NCBI GenBank assembly: GCA_000961845.1 | Contig: LADZ01000017.1 | Coordinates: 62,001 to 126,000 of the forward strand | Source of the DNA: Flavobacteriales bacterium BRH_c54 | GTDB taxonomy: Bacteria; Bacteroidota; Bacteroidia; Flavobacteriales_E; Vicingaceae | Direction of reading: 5' to 3' | DNA: 64,000 nucleotides | Part shown: piece after piece, positions 16,098-25,220 of the stretch | Numbering within the stretch: the stretch's first letter is position 1 | How the letters are laid out: each line of letters begins with the position of its first letter | Program-made: the position numbers and the translations under genes | Notes under the pieces: model-generated | The model's database searches: none | The model's input: only the letters and a program-made list of their open reading frames with translations | What the model was told of the DNA's origin: nothing

Positions 16098-17672
16098 TTA
16101 AATATCGCTGTATAAATTTCTTAATGAAGTTCTTAATGCAAAGTAAATATAATTTGTTTTATGTCCTCCAAAATCAGTTGTTAGTGTTCTTTGGGAGATG
16201 CCTAACATTAACGCCATATTATTTTTTGGGTTAATTAAAAAACCGGCATGTGCCTGAAGGTTTATTAAATCTGCTGTTTCCGGAACGATTGAAATAGTAT
16301 TTTCGTTGCTTACAAATATGTTATTTCCTTCAGAGTTTAGTTTAGCATAATTTATTTTTGTTTGCACAAATAATCGTTTGTATTTATAATTCATTATCCC
16401 AACCATTTCGTCAAAGTTAGCTCCATAAGGATGAGCTAAAGGTTCATTAAAATGCGAATAATTTTGTAGTGGAATAGCATTGCTGTAAGTGTAGGGTTCT
16501 ACATGGTTATATTCGGCTTGTAAGGTTAATCCCGTAATGCCAAAAAACTTTATCCCTGCCTGATAACCTGTTTTAGTATGATTTTTATTTCCATCATACA
16601 ACAACTGACCATAAAGAATGGTGTTGATTGGCAATTTAATTTTTGCGTTAAGCCCCAATTGAGAATTGTTTTTACCATCAAAACCTGTAACCAACGTATT
16701 CGCAAATAATACAGGGTTTAACTGCATAAAATTGTAAGGTTTTGTGCCACTGCTGTCTTCTGTTTGCCATATTGTTGATTCAAAAAATCCTAAATGAAGC
16801 CATTTGGTAGCTATCCAACTTAAATAATGTACTGACATGCTTTTACGCATAAATAATTCTTCGGGAGTTGATCCTTGTTCTCTTCTTTGGAGACTTGATA
16901 ATCCGGTATTTACTTTGGTATATTGAAATTGATTTTTTTTACCAAACCAAGCCGTGGCTTTGTAATACGGATAATGAAAAGCATAATCCGAAAGCAGAAT
17001 TGAGCGATAACCATCACCTACAAATTGTTTGTCGTTACCCAGTTGAAAGTTAAAATGGTTACTAGGAGAGTAAGAAATATAAGAAGTTGCAGCGTTGTAA
17101 TCAAAACCATTATCTTTAAAACGCTTTACCCTTCCTTGTCCGGGAACAACATTAGATGAACGCACATAAGCTGCCATATAATCGGGGAAAACAGCTTGGT
17201 TTTCATATAAAGTGGTTTGAAAAGAAAATTTTTCACCAATATGTCCTTTAGCAATAATTCCTCTTGTATTTACATAAAGTGTTTGGTCTTGCTTTGTATC
17301 TTCGCCATCTTGTCCCATTTCTATATTAAGCAAAGGATCTATGGTAAGGTAAAAATCTCCTGTATCGACTCTCACAAAATTTTCGTGAAATAGTTTTCTG
17401 GAAAACCACGATTTATCTTTTAAGTAAGTTTTATTTATATTGATAAGGTAAGCATCTTGCTCATGGTTTTTAAGCAAATAAAAGCTGTCTGTTGCTACTT
17501 TTGATTGAAGAATAGGATGAAAAGAAGTGTGCACATTATTTTCTAATGCATTAAATTCTTTTTGATTAACCAAGTTAAACTCTCGGTTGAGCGGTAAATT
17601 CAACTGCTGAGCTTGAGCCGACAAAAACCCAATTAACAAAAGAAAGAAGATGATGCGGTAATGCTTGCTCAT
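16098..17672 (-). CDS. Outer-membrane beta-barrel, Wzi/RemB-like paralogue
   Basis: A 524-residue barrel protein with a signal peptide cut near AQAQ. It shares with the 13466-15055 product the FQLGNDKQFVGDGYRSILL segment, the FNEPLAHPYGANFDEM segment and a closing NLYSDI. It is the first gene of the three-gene operon and is followed 2 bases later by the WecA-type transferase. Wzi proteins are lectin-like barrels that bind capsule; RemB is needed for efficient gliding in Flavobacterium. Which role applies here cannot be read from the sequence. Confidence 0.65.
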   Translation of the reverse strand: MSKHYRIIFFLLLIGFLSAQAQQLNLPLNREFNLVNQKEFNALENNVHTSFHPILQSKVATDSFYLLKNHEQDAYLININKTYLKDKSWFSRKLFHENFVRVDTGDFYLTIDPLLNIEMGQDGEDTKQDQTLYVNTRGIIAKGHIGEKFSFQTTLYENQAVFPDYMAAYVRSSNVVPGQGRVKRFKDNGFDYNAATSYISYSPSNHFNFQLGNDKQFVGDGYRSILLSDYAFHYPYYKATAWFGKKNQFQYTKVNTGLSSLQRREQGSTPEELFMRKSMSVHYLSWIATKWLHLGFFESTIWQTEDSSGTKPYNFMQLNPVLFANTLVTGFDGKNNSQLGLNAKIKLPINTILYGQLLYDGNKNHTKTGYQAGIKFFGITGLTLQAEYNHVEPYTYSNAIPLQNYSHFNEPLAHPYGANFDEMVGIMNYKYKRLFVQTKINYAKLNSEGNNIFVSNENTISIVPETADLINLQAHAGFLINPKNNMALMLGISQRTLTTDFGGHKTNYIYFALRTSLRNLYSDI

Positions 17673-17709
17673 TAGTTTTAGTACTCAAAATAACCTTAAA
17701 ATCAGGCTC

Positions 17710-17717
17710 CAAAGCTA
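17710..17717 (-). promoter_or_regulatory. -7 element for the Wzi/WecA operon
   Basis: The complement reads TAGCTTTG, an exact TAnnTTTG element 37 bases upstream of the first operon gene. No TTTG is at the expected -33 position, so support is partial. Confidence 0.4.
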
Positions 17718-17739
17718 ATCATCTTTTTTTAGATATGTA

Positions 17740-18036
17740 TCAGCTATGTTGATTAATAATTTGCACTAACTGATTGGCATCTACCACACCTGATTGTCGC
17801 CAAAGCTGTTTGCCGTTTTTAAACAAAATAAGTGTGGGAACACCTCTCACCTGATATGCTGCTGCAGCTTGTTGGTTTTTATCTACATCAATTTTTAATA
17901 CACGGGCTTTGCCTTGAACTTGTTTTGCCACCTCATCCAAAATTGGAGACATGGTTTTGCACGGACCACACCAAGTAGCAAAGAAATCTACTAAAACAGG
18001 TTGGTTGGAATTAATAATTTCGTTAAATGTTGCCAT
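17740..18036 (-). CDS. Thioredoxin
   Basis: A 98-residue single-domain thioredoxin with the classic WCGPC active site (residues 22-26), VDFFATWCGPCKTMSP context and the cis-Pro segment VRGVPTLILFKNG. It has no signal peptide, so it is cytoplasmic. It comes last in a minus-strand run with a DUF3365 haem protein, a di-haem peroxidase and a DUF6132 protein, 10 bases after the former. The context suggests redox or peroxide defence, but a general disulfide-reductase role is all the sequence proves. Confidence 0.9.
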   Translation of the reverse strand: MATFNEIINSNQPVLVDFFATWCGPCKTMSPILDEVAKQVQGKARVLKIDVDKNQQAAAAYQVRGVPTLILFKNGKQLWRQSGVVDANQLVQIINQHS

Positions 18037-18046
18037 GATAAATTAA

Positions 18047-18685
18047 TTATTTAAATGTGATGCTCCAAATTCCTCTAAATTCATCAATATTAAAATCAAC
18101 TGCTTTATCGTTAGGATAAAGTGCTAAAATAGATTTGTAATCGGTTTCGCTTACCGTTTTTCCAACTGTTCCGTGGCAAGTAACACAAAGCGGTTGTAAA
18201 TGGATAGGAGCGTAAAAGCTTACTGTATTATCGGTGTTTCGTTTTACTTCAGGAAATAAATCTTCGGTAATTTTTGAATCGTTCAGATAGTAATCAATCA
18301 TTTCTTGTTCGGAAGCATTGGGTTTGTTTTTCTCATTTCGTAGTTTGTGGCTGGTTCTTTTAATGCTAACATCATAATGTTTTTCAAGCGAATCAACAAT
18401 AACACTTTCATTTACATTACAGAATTTAACAGCATTGGTTACACCACCTTCGCTCATGGCTTTTTTTAAATTTCCGCTCAATGCCTTAAAAGTTTGTTGA
18501 GCAATTTCTTGTCCTTTTAGTGTGTAAGCTTGACTTTCTTCTATGGTAAGTTCTTCAACACCTTCAGCAATTTGCTTCGGTTGTTCTTCAGTTGATACTT
18601 CTACTTCTTTTTCAGTAGTTTTTTCATCGCTACAAGCAAAAAATGCAGTAGCTAAAACAAGGGCAATAAAGCTAAGTTTGTACAT
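18047..18685 (-). CDS. DUF3365 haem-binding lipoprotein
   Basis: The start is placed at the Met at 18685, giving 212 residues with lipobox FFAC (Cys18). An upstream Met ten codons earlier would add a charged leader and overlap the peroxidase gene. One c-haem site, CVTCH (167-171), lies in the DUF3365 (Tll0287-like) domain, followed by LYPNDKAVDF and FRGIW. Unlike the protein at 50-1018 it lacks the N-terminal cytochrome c domain. It follows a di-haem peroxidase, so it may be an electron partner or sensor in the periplasm; that is inference. Confidence 0.75.
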   Translation of the reverse strand: MYKLSFIALVLATAFFACSDEKTTEKEVEVSTEEQPKQIAEGVEELTIEESQAYTLKGQEIAQQTFKALSGNLKKAMSEGGVTNAVKFCNVNESVIVDSLEKHYDVSIKRTSHKLRNEKNKPNASEQEMIDYYLNDSKITEDLFPEVKRNTDNTVSFYAPIHLQPLCVTCHGTVGKTVSETDYKSILALYPNDKAVDFNIDEFRGIWSITFK

Positions 18686-18689
18686 GGGT

Positions 18690-19721
18690 TTATTGTTTAA
18701 ATTCTTGAGGAACATCCCCCGTTAAGGTTTTAAGGAAAGCAATAATATCATTGGTTTCTTTATCAGTCAATTCTTTATTCAGTTGTAATTTAGCCATTAT
18801 CTTAACAGCTTCATCCAAATTCTTCATACTTCCATCATGGAAATAAGGATATGTTTTTTCAATGTTTCTAAGTGATGGTGATTTAAAGAAGTATTTATCT
18901 GCTTCATTTTGGGTAACTTCAAATCTACCTTCATCAATTTTTTCACTTTTGGTAAGTTCCCAATAATTACCAAACAGACCAAATTTTTGGATTAATTGTC
19001 CACCCAATGCATTTCCGCTGTGGCAAGTGATGCAGCCTGTGGTCATAAACGTTTCTAAACCTCTTTTTTCTTGTTCGTTTAATGCTTCGTCATTCCCAGC
19101 TAAATAATCATCAAATTTTGAAGGAGTAATTAATTTACGCTCAAAAGCACCAATGGCTTTTTGTAGGTTTTTGTAAGTAATTGGTTGTTCCTCTTCGGGG
19201 AAAGCTTTAGCAAAAAGTGCTTTGTATTCTTCAATTTCTGAAAGTCTTTCAATAACAAACTCTTCGCTTGGCATAGCCATTTCTACAGGATTTAAAATTG
19301 GTCCTCCAGCTTGTTCTTCCACATCTTTATTTCTTCCATCCCAAAATTGTGAAGTGTGTAGAGCAGCATTTAATACTGTTGGAGAGTTTCTTGTTCCATT
19401 TTTGCCATCATTTCCTGGCGAAGTTGGTAAGTTATCCACACCAAAAGTGTTCAGGTTGTGGCAAGTGTTGCAACTTTGTGTATTATCTTTTGAAAGTCTC
19501 ACATCGAAATATAATTGTTTTCCTAAAATTACTTTTTCTTCCGTAATAGGGTTTTCTGGATTATCTACTAGTTCGGGTAATTCGCCAAAAAGTGTTTTGG
19601 CACGTTCTTGTAGTTCTGTAAGTTCTTTTTGTTCAACTTCTTTAGTCTCAGTTTTTTCATCACCACAAGCTATTAATGCTGTAAGAGCAACAGCATACGC
19701 TAAATAGGAAATTTTATTCAT
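18690..19721 (-). CDS. Di-haem cytochrome c peroxidase (MauG/CcpA family)
   Basis: The preferred start is the Met at 19721, which yields a lipoprotein signal (lipobox LIAC, Cys19); an in-frame Met at 19763 only adds a hydrophilic leader. The 343-residue product has two haem sites: CNTCH (84-88) and CITCH (230-234). Bacterial di-haem peroxidases reduce periplasmic hydrogen peroxide with electrons from cytochromes. The ATG overlaps the end of the DUF6132 gene by 8 bases, so the genes are coupled. The following gene encodes another c-haem lipoprotein. Confidence 0.9.
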   Translation of the reverse strand: MNKISYLAYAVALTALIACGDEKTETKEVEQKELTELQERAKTLFGELPELVDNPENPITEEKVILGKQLYFDVRLSKDNTQSCNTCHNLNTFGVDNLPTSPGNDGKNGTRNSPTVLNAALHTSQFWDGRNKDVEEQAGGPILNPVEMAMPSEEFVIERLSEIEEYKALFAKAFPEEEQPITYKNLQKAIGAFERKLITPSKFDDYLAGNDEALNEQEKRGLETFMTTGCITCHSGNALGGQLIQKFGLFGNYWELTKSEKIDEGRFEVTQNEADKYFFKSPSLRNIEKTYPYFHDGSMKNLDEAVKIMAKLQLNKELTDKETNDIIAFLKTLTGDVPQEFKQ

Positions 19722-19938
19722 GGTCTGTTTTATTTTCTTGTTTGTTAAATTTATCGTTAGCAAAATCTCCCACTAACCAACCCATAAATGCTCCATAGGC
19801 AGCCGTTCTATACCAAACAGAAGTAATGGCACACGAGCCACTTTCGCAACCGATAAAGTACCAATAGGTATATCCGGCAGCAGCACCTATAAAAGCTACA
19901 AGAAAAGAAATTTTATGGTTTTTTATCCAGTTGAGCAT
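19714..19938 (-). CDS. DUF6132 small membrane protein
   Basis: A 74-residue protein with two predicted helices around a GCESGSCAITS motif, the hallmark I associate with the DUF6132 family of Bacteroidota. The helices are about residues 11-30 and 43-59, and the tail is hydrophilic. Function unknown. It is first in the operon with the di-haem peroxidase, DUF3365 protein and thioredoxin, and its two conserved Cys residues fit a redox neighbourhood. Confidence 0.7.
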   Translation of the reverse strand: MLNWIKNHKISFLVAFIGAAAGYTYWYFIGCESGSCAITSVWYRTAAYGAFMGWLVGDFANDKFNKQENKTDHE

Positions 19939-19960
19939 AAGAAGTTAATTAATGATAACA

Positions 19961-19968
19961 CAAAGTTA
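19961..19968 (-). promoter_or_regulatory. -7 element for the haem/peroxidase operon
   Basis: The complement reads TAACTTTG, an exact TAnnTTTG element 22 bases upstream of the DUF6132 start codon. No matching -33 TTTG was found at 19-21 bp. Confidence 0.4.
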
Positions 19969-20065
19969 CTCAAATTCCAATACCTATTAATTGTTGGATT
20001 TGAATTTAACTTATTTTAAAAGTTGTAAATTAGCCGACAAGATTTAAAACAACACAAAACAATAG

Positions 20066-21268
20066 TTGAATTTTCCGTTTTACATAGCAAAAAGGTACTT
20101 TATTGCAAAGAAATCGCATAATGTTATTAATATTATTTCATGGATTTCGGTGCTTGGTATTGCTGTAGGAACGTTGGCGTTGGTAATTGTACTTTCTGCT
20201 TTTAACGGACTGGAAGATTTGGTGGAAAAGCTTTATGCTTCATTCGATCCGGATATAAAAATTGAAGCTAATAAAGGAAAAACATTTGAAGTGGCCGATT
20301 TTCCTAAAGACAAAATTTTGCAATTAGATGAAGTTGCATTTTATAATCATGCTGTTGAGGATGTAGTGTTGGTGAAATACATGGAGAAACAAACCATTGC
20401 TACTTTAAAAGGTGTTGAACCGCAGTTTTATGAAATGACCGGTTTAGATACATTAATGATTGAAGGACAAGTGATGAAGGACGATTCCAATAAAATAGTA
20501 TTGGGTTATGGAATTGCTGATAAATTGTCTTTGTATTTACATAATATGGTGGTGGAACAAGTGAGTATTATTGTTCCGAAAAAAGGTTTAGCAAAAGCTT
20601 TTATTCCAACGGATGAGTTTACCCGAAAATTTGCTATTCCAACAGGTATTTTTTCTGTAAATCCCGATTTTGATACCAAATATGTAGTTACACCTTTAAG
20701 ATTTGCACAAAAAGTACTTTCTTACGAAGGAAAAATATCATCTGTAGAGTTAGGATTGAAACCAGGAGTAAATCATGAAAAAGCAAAAGAAAAAATACAA
20801 GTTATTTTGGGTGATGATTATGTAGTAAAAACCCGACATGAGCTGAATGAGTTAATATTTAAAACCAACAAAACTGAAAAATGGATTACTTTCCTTATCT
20901 TGACTTTTATATTGGTAATTGCTTCTTTTAACATTATTGGTTCACTTACCATGTTGATTATTGATAAGAAAAAAGATATTTGGATTTTACGTACCATGGG
21001 AGCTTCCAGAAAAACTATTAAGCGGTTATTTTTTATGGAGGGAATGATTATAAATTTAGCCGGAGCCATTTCCGGAATGGTGTTGGGAGCTATTGTTTGT
21101 TGGTTACAAATACAGTTTGGTTTATTAAGGTTGGAGGGTAGTGTGGTAGAATTTTACCCTATAAAATTAGAGTTGTTAGATTTTATTTACATTACCATTA
21201 TTGTTTTGATAATTGGTTTTTTGGCTTCTTGGTATCCGGTAAGGGTGCTTACTAAAAAGCATCTTTAA
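20066..21268 (+). CDS. LolC/LolE-type ABC transporter permease
   Basis: A 400-residue FtsX/MacB-type permease. One helix near the N-terminus (about residues 20-45) is followed by a large periplasmic MacB-PCD domain and three C-terminal helices (about 270-395) with the coupling segment WILRTMGASRKTIKRLFFMEG. The family moves lipoproteins out of the inner membrane with a separate LolD ATPase, which is not in this window. A paralogue lies at 23840-25069 on the other strand, so the two may form a LolC/LolE-like pair despite being split. The 3' end overlaps the convergent dusB-like gene by 4 bases. Confidence 0.8.
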   Translation: MNFPFYIAKRYFIAKKSHNVINIISWISVLGIAVGTLALVIVLSAFNGLEDLVEKLYASFDPDIKIEANKGKTFEVADFPKDKILQLDEVAFYNHAVEDVVLVKYMEKQTIATLKGVEPQFYEMTGLDTLMIEGQVMKDDSNKIVLGYGIADKLSLYLHNMVVEQVSIIVPKKGLAKAFIPTDEFTRKFAIPTGIFSVNPDFDTKYVVTPLRFAQKVLSYEGKISSVELGLKPGVNHEKAKEKIQVILGDDYVVKTRHELNELIFKTNKTEKWITFLILTFILVIASFNIIGSLTMLIIDKKKDIWILRTMGASRKTIKRLFFMEGMIINLAGAISGMVLGAIVCWLQIQFGLLRLEGSVVEFYPIKLELLDFIYITIIVLIIGFLASWYPVRVLTKKHL

Positions 21269-22245
21269 TAACTCAATGCAGTAGAAATTTCATCCAAGGT
21301 TTGAAATAAAATTTCGGGATTAGTTTCGGTAACTAATTTTATTCTGAATTCTTTTAAGTGAGGAATTCCTTTAAAATAATTAGCATAATGTCTTCGCATT
21401 TCAACAATGCCTAATTTTTTACCTTTCCATTTTATAGACATTTCTAAATGGCGTTTGGCAACATTTATACGTTGTTCTATGGTTGGCGGAGCAAGATGTT
21501 CTCTGGTAGCCATAAAATGTTTAATCTCATTAAAAATCCAAGGATAACCAATACTTGCCCTGCCTATCATTACACCATCAATACCATATCTGTTTCTATT
21601 TGCTATGGCTTTTTCGGGGGTGTCTACATCTCCATTTCCAAAAACAGGAATATGCATTCTTGGGTTATTTTTTACTTCGCCAATTAAGGTCCAGTCGGCT
21701 TCTCCTTTGTACATTTGTTTTCTAGTTCTACCGTGAATAGAGATGGCTTGTATGCCAACATCTTGCAATCTTTCTGCTACTTCCACAATGTATTTGGTAC
21801 TTTCGTCCCAACCTAAACGGGTTTTTACGGTAACTGGTAAATGCGTAGATTTTACAATCTCGGCAGTCATTTTTACCATTTTAGGAATATCTTGCAAAAT
21901 ACCCGCTCCGGAACCTTTACAGGCTACTTTTTTTACCGGACAGCCATAATTAATATCAATAATATCAGGGTTGGCTTGGGTGGTTACTTCTGTTGCTTGA
22001 CGCATGGATTCAATATCATTTCCGAAAATTTGAATTCCAATGGGACGTTCGTATTCAAAAATATCGAGTTTTTTTACACTTTTGGCGGCATCTCTAATCA
22101 GTCCTTCCGAAGAAATAAATTCGGTGTACATTAAATCAGCACCATTTTCTTTGCACAATGCACGAAAAGGTGGATCACTAACGTCTTCCATTGGAGCAAG
22201 TAAAAGTGGGAACTCTCCTAGTTCTATGTCGCCTATTTTTGCCAT
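21265..22245 (-). CDS. dusB: tRNA dihydrouridine synthase, DusB type
   Basis: A 326-residue FMN-dependent enzyme that reduces uridines in the D-loop of tRNA. Diagnostic segments are LLAPMEDVSDPPFRALC, MYTEFISSEGL, DINYGCPVKKVACKGSGAGIL with the catalytic Cys, TVKTRLGWDES, ISIHGRTRKQMYKGEADW and VFGNGDVDTP. Length and layout are standard. It is a single gene with an exact -7 box (TAATTTTG) 18 bases upstream. Confidence 0.92.
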   Translation of the reverse strand: MAKIGDIELGEFPLLLAPMEDVSDPPFRALCKENGADLMYTEFISSEGLIRDAAKSVKKLDIFEYERPIGIQIFGNDIESMRQATEVTTQANPDIIDINYGCPVKKVACKGSGAGILQDIPKMVKMTAEIVKSTHLPVTVKTRLGWDESTKYIVEVAERLQDVGIQAISIHGRTRKQMYKGEADWTLIGEVKNNPRMHIPVFGNGDVDTPEKAIANRNRYGIDGVMIGRASIGYPWIFNEIKHFMATREHLAPPTIEQRINVAKRHLEMSIKWKGKKLGIVEMRRHYANYFKGIPHLKEFRIKLVTETNPEILFQTLDEISTALSY

Positions 22246-22263
22246 TGATAAGAATAATTAGGA

Positions 22264-22271
22264 CAAAATTA
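22264..22271 (-). promoter_or_regulatory. -7 element for dusB
   Basis: The complement reads TAATTTTG, matching TAnnTTTG, 18 bases before the start codon. No -33 match was seen. Confidence 0.35.
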
Positions 22272-22386
22272 AGGAAATAAAAAGGATGAAAGTTGAAGGT
22301 TTAACTTTGTTGAACTCGAAAATTTGTTTGAAGTTGGAGATTTTTAATAATTCTCACATTCACACATCAATTAATCCACACATTTA

Positions 22387-23688
22387 TCAATCCTCTTTTT
22401 TCCTTAGAATTCCTAAAATTTCTATGATATTTCCATTTTCATCTAAGCGTGGGAACACTTTTTCTTGAATCCAAATGTATTTATCTTTACCAAGTGGTTT
22501 TACTCGATAATTGAACACAGCAGCTTTTTTATCATTAAAAAACTGATCTTTTTCTGCTTTAATTTTAGGCACATCTTCAGGATGATAAAGTTGAGCTACT
22601 TTTTCCTGAATCTCTTGAGAAACATTTTGGTGGGGTTTGATGCCAAAAATTTCTTCAATAAAAGGACTTACATATTCAAAATCGGGGATATTTCCTTTGG
22701 AGTAGTTTGCTAAATAGATGAATTCATCTAAATTATCTAAGATAAAACGGTATTTTTCGCTGTTCTTAGCTATTTTTTCATCGTACTTTTTCTTTGCATC
22801 AATATTTCTTATTTGTAACAAGTAGTAATTGTTTTTGGCTGCATTAAAAGGCGATAAGGATAAATATCCCCAAAAAATTTCTCCATCGATTGTTTTAAAT
22901 TGTACTTCATCATTAAAATAACCGTAATCAGTAATTTGTTGTTTAATTTCTGTACGATGTTGCTGAATGTAATTATCATCCGCAAATAAGGTTTGGTAAT
23001 TGGTTTTTATTACATCTTTGGCATTAGTAAGGTTAAAAACGGTTGAAGTTCTTTCGTTAGCATCTTTAATTTCTTTAGAAAAATAATCTACCAACAAAAA
23101 TGCATCATTGGTAGTATTGGCGATAGATTTAAGTATAGAAGCGTTACTGTCTATTGTTCTAATTAGATTTCTTCGTTGCATGGTTATAATGAAGCTTAAA
23201 ATAAAGGAAAACAAAAACAAACATATAATTAGCCAAATAAAGCTATAGCTTTGAGTTGAAAGTAATAAACTAACTAAAAGAAAAATGAAAACTACTCCGA
23301 AATAGATGGCCAGTTTTTTATTGGTTGGAATGATAAAAAGCGTAAGGTTCAAAATAACCATCATTAATACACTATAATTACCTTCAAAATTAATTTTGTA
23401 GCCAATAAATATAGTAAAACATGCCGAAATCATTAAAAAGTAAAGCAAAATTTCATAAATGGTTTTGCTAATTATATTGGTATAGGTAATTCCATAAAAC
23501 ACAATACAAGCCATAGGCAGACTAAAAGCCATTATTAAATTGGTGGTATCAGTTGTAAACATGCACGTAAAACTAGCATAGGCTATAGTGATAAAAAAAG
23601 CACCAATAGCACCCATTCTTGCCATTTTCTTACTTTTTGTAGCAAAACCACTACTATTATTGTTGGTTTGGAAAATGTTTAACGCCAT
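22387..23688 (-). CDS. Membrane-anchored double PAS sensor protein
   Basis: A 433-residue protein: roughly six to seven transmembrane helices (about residues 25-170), a short coiled segment, then two PAS domains (about 185-300 and 305-430; the second has FEYVSPFIEEIFG and a PAC-type YIWIQEKVFPRLDENGN end). It stops right after the second PAS with no kinase, cyclase or phosphatase output, so it would have to signal through a partner or sequester a ligand. There is no partner gene beside it: the neighbours are dusB and a Lol-type permease. It could be a histidine kinase that has lost its catalytic end, but no remnant is visible downstream. Confidence 0.7.
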   Translation of the reverse strand: MALNIFQTNNNSSGFATKSKKMARMGAIGAFFITIAYASFTCMFTTDTTNLIMAFSLPMACIVFYGITYTNIISKTIYEILLYFLMISACFTIFIGYKINFEGNYSVLMMVILNLTLFIIPTNKKLAIYFGVVFIFLLVSLLLSTQSYSFIWLIICLFLFSFILSFIITMQRRNLIRTIDSNASILKSIANTTNDAFLLVDYFSKEIKDANERTSTVFNLTNAKDVIKTNYQTLFADDNYIQQHRTEIKQQITDYGYFNDEVQFKTIDGEIFWGYLSLSPFNAAKNNYYLLQIRNIDAKKKYDEKIAKNSEKYRFILDNLDEFIYLANYSKGNIPDFEYVSPFIEEIFGIKPHQNVSQEIQEKVAQLYHPEDVPKIKAEKDQFFNDKKAAVFNYRVKPLGKDKYIWIQEKVFPRLDENGNIIEILGILRKKED

Positions 23689-23839
23689 AGTTTTTTTGTA
23701 AATTAGGTTTTAACGAGTATAAATATACATAATTCCGTTTTAAAAAGAAAAATTTATTTTTTAGAACTACCCTTACGATTAACAAATAACAATTAACACT
23801 CCCAAGTCTTTGTGGTAAGACTCCTAAACTTCTAAATTT

Positions 23840-25069
23840 TTAATCAAACCGAATGGCTTTTATAGGTGATATTTTAGATACTACTAATGATGGAATAATT
23901 AGCATTAAAACGCATATGAACAAAGTACCTGCATTAAGCAATAAAATATTGATAAGTTCAAGTTTTATAGGAACGACAGGCACAAAATAAGATTCTTCGG
24001 GAAGTTTTAAAAAGCCAAATTGAAGCTGTAACAAACACAAGCCAAGACCAATAATGTTTCCCCAAAATAATCCTCTTATAATTAAGTAAACAGCATTGTA
24101 AATAAAAATTTTTCTCACACTCCAGTTACTCATGCCCATAGCTTTTAGAATTCCTATGGTCCTAACTCTTTCTAAAATAAGAATAAGCAATGCTGACACA
24201 ATGTTAATAATAGCAACTACTAACATTAAAATAATAATAATAACCACATTTAAATCTTGCAATTCCAACCAATTAAAAATATCAGGGTTTTGTTGTTGTA
24301 TAGTTTTAGAATGTAAGTCATAGCCAATATTTTCATAAATAAATTCATCTAACTTATCTAAATCTTTAAATTTATCTATAGTAATTTCAAATCCACCTAC
24401 TTGGTTGTTTGTCCAGCCGTTTCTTTTCTGAATATGAGCTATATCGGTGAGCACAATAATATTATCAAATTGTTCTAATCCCGATTGGTAAATTCCTGCA
24501 ACAATAAAATCTTTCGGGCGTAACTGTCCGTTTTCCTGAATAAAATAGATGAACATTTTATCACCAACATCCAATTGCATTTTGTTGGCTATGGTTTCAG
24601 AGAGCAAAATACTATCAGCAATAACAGAGTCTCTAATACTAAAAGTTTTGCCTTTCTTTAGTTTGTCATTGAAAAAACTCCAATCGAAATCGCTACCAAC
24701 ACCTTTTACAACAACACCATAAATCTCTTCTTTGGTTTTAATAATACCTGCTTTGGTAGCAAAAACCTGTATATGATTAACTCCTTCCACTTCTTCTATT
24801 TCAGGATAAAAATCTTGGTCTTTATCAATAGGACTTGCTTCGTAGGTATTGTGCGAATCGTAACTGGTAATCTGAATATGGCTTCCAAAACCGATAATTT
24901 TATTACGAATTTCCTCCTGAAATCCTCTAACGATGCTCAAAGAAGTAATCATCACTATCATTCCCAACGAAATGGCAATAATGGCTATTTTTATTATTGG
25001 TTGTGTAAATTTATTGGACCTGCTGTCTCCCTGTATTATTTTTTTAGATATGAAATACTCCAAATTCAT
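23840..25069 (-). CDS. LolC/LolE-type ABC transporter permease paralogue
   Basis: A 409-residue FtsX-family permease. The N-terminus (MNLEYFISKKII, then a helix about 28-48) leads into a periplasmic domain, and three C-terminal helices include ILERVRTIGILKAMGMSNWSVRKIF, the conserved coupling region (here in part: RTIGILKAMGMSNWSVRKIF). The closing SKISPIKAIRFD is typical of the family. It resembles the product at 20066-21268 and may partner it in lipoprotein release. The ATPase must be elsewhere. Confidence 0.8.
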   Translation of the reverse strand: MNLEYFISKKIIQGDSRSNKFTQPIIKIAIIAISLGMIVMITSLSIVRGFQEEIRNKIIGFGSHIQITSYDSHNTYEASPIDKDQDFYPEIEEVEGVNHIQVFATKAGIIKTKEEIYGVVVKGVGSDFDWSFFNDKLKKGKTFSIRDSVIADSILLSETIANKMQLDVGDKMFIYFIQENGQLRPKDFIVAGIYQSGLEQFDNIIVLTDIAHIQKRNGWTNNQVGGFEITIDKFKDLDKLDEFIYENIGYDLHSKTIQQQNPDIFNWLELQDLNVVIIIILMLVVAIINIVSALLILILERVRTIGILKAMGMSNWSVRKIFIYNAVYLIIRGLFWGNIIGLGLCLLQLQFGFLKLPEESYFVPVVPIKLELINILLLNAGTLFICVLMLIIPSLVVSKISPIKAIRFD

Positions 25070-25220
25070 AATGGCGTTTTAAGTCTTTCTGTTTGTAGGG
25101 ATGAGCAATTTAATTAACTTTACATCTTAAAGTAATAAACAAAAATAGTAAAACTTAGTTGATGTCTGTGAAACTAGCTACAGAAGTTGTTTAAAGTCTC
25201 TATAATAAATTAAAATAATC

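Noticed and set aside
19222-19707. Long plus-strand frame opposite the di-haem peroxidase
   Set aside because: The minus-strand frame has two CxxCH sites and a family match; the plus frame is a shadow with Ser-rich, motif-free sequence.
22286-22468. Small plus-strand frame between dusB and the PAS gene
   Set aside because: It overlaps the end of the PAS gene in antisense and has no start signal or conserved feature.
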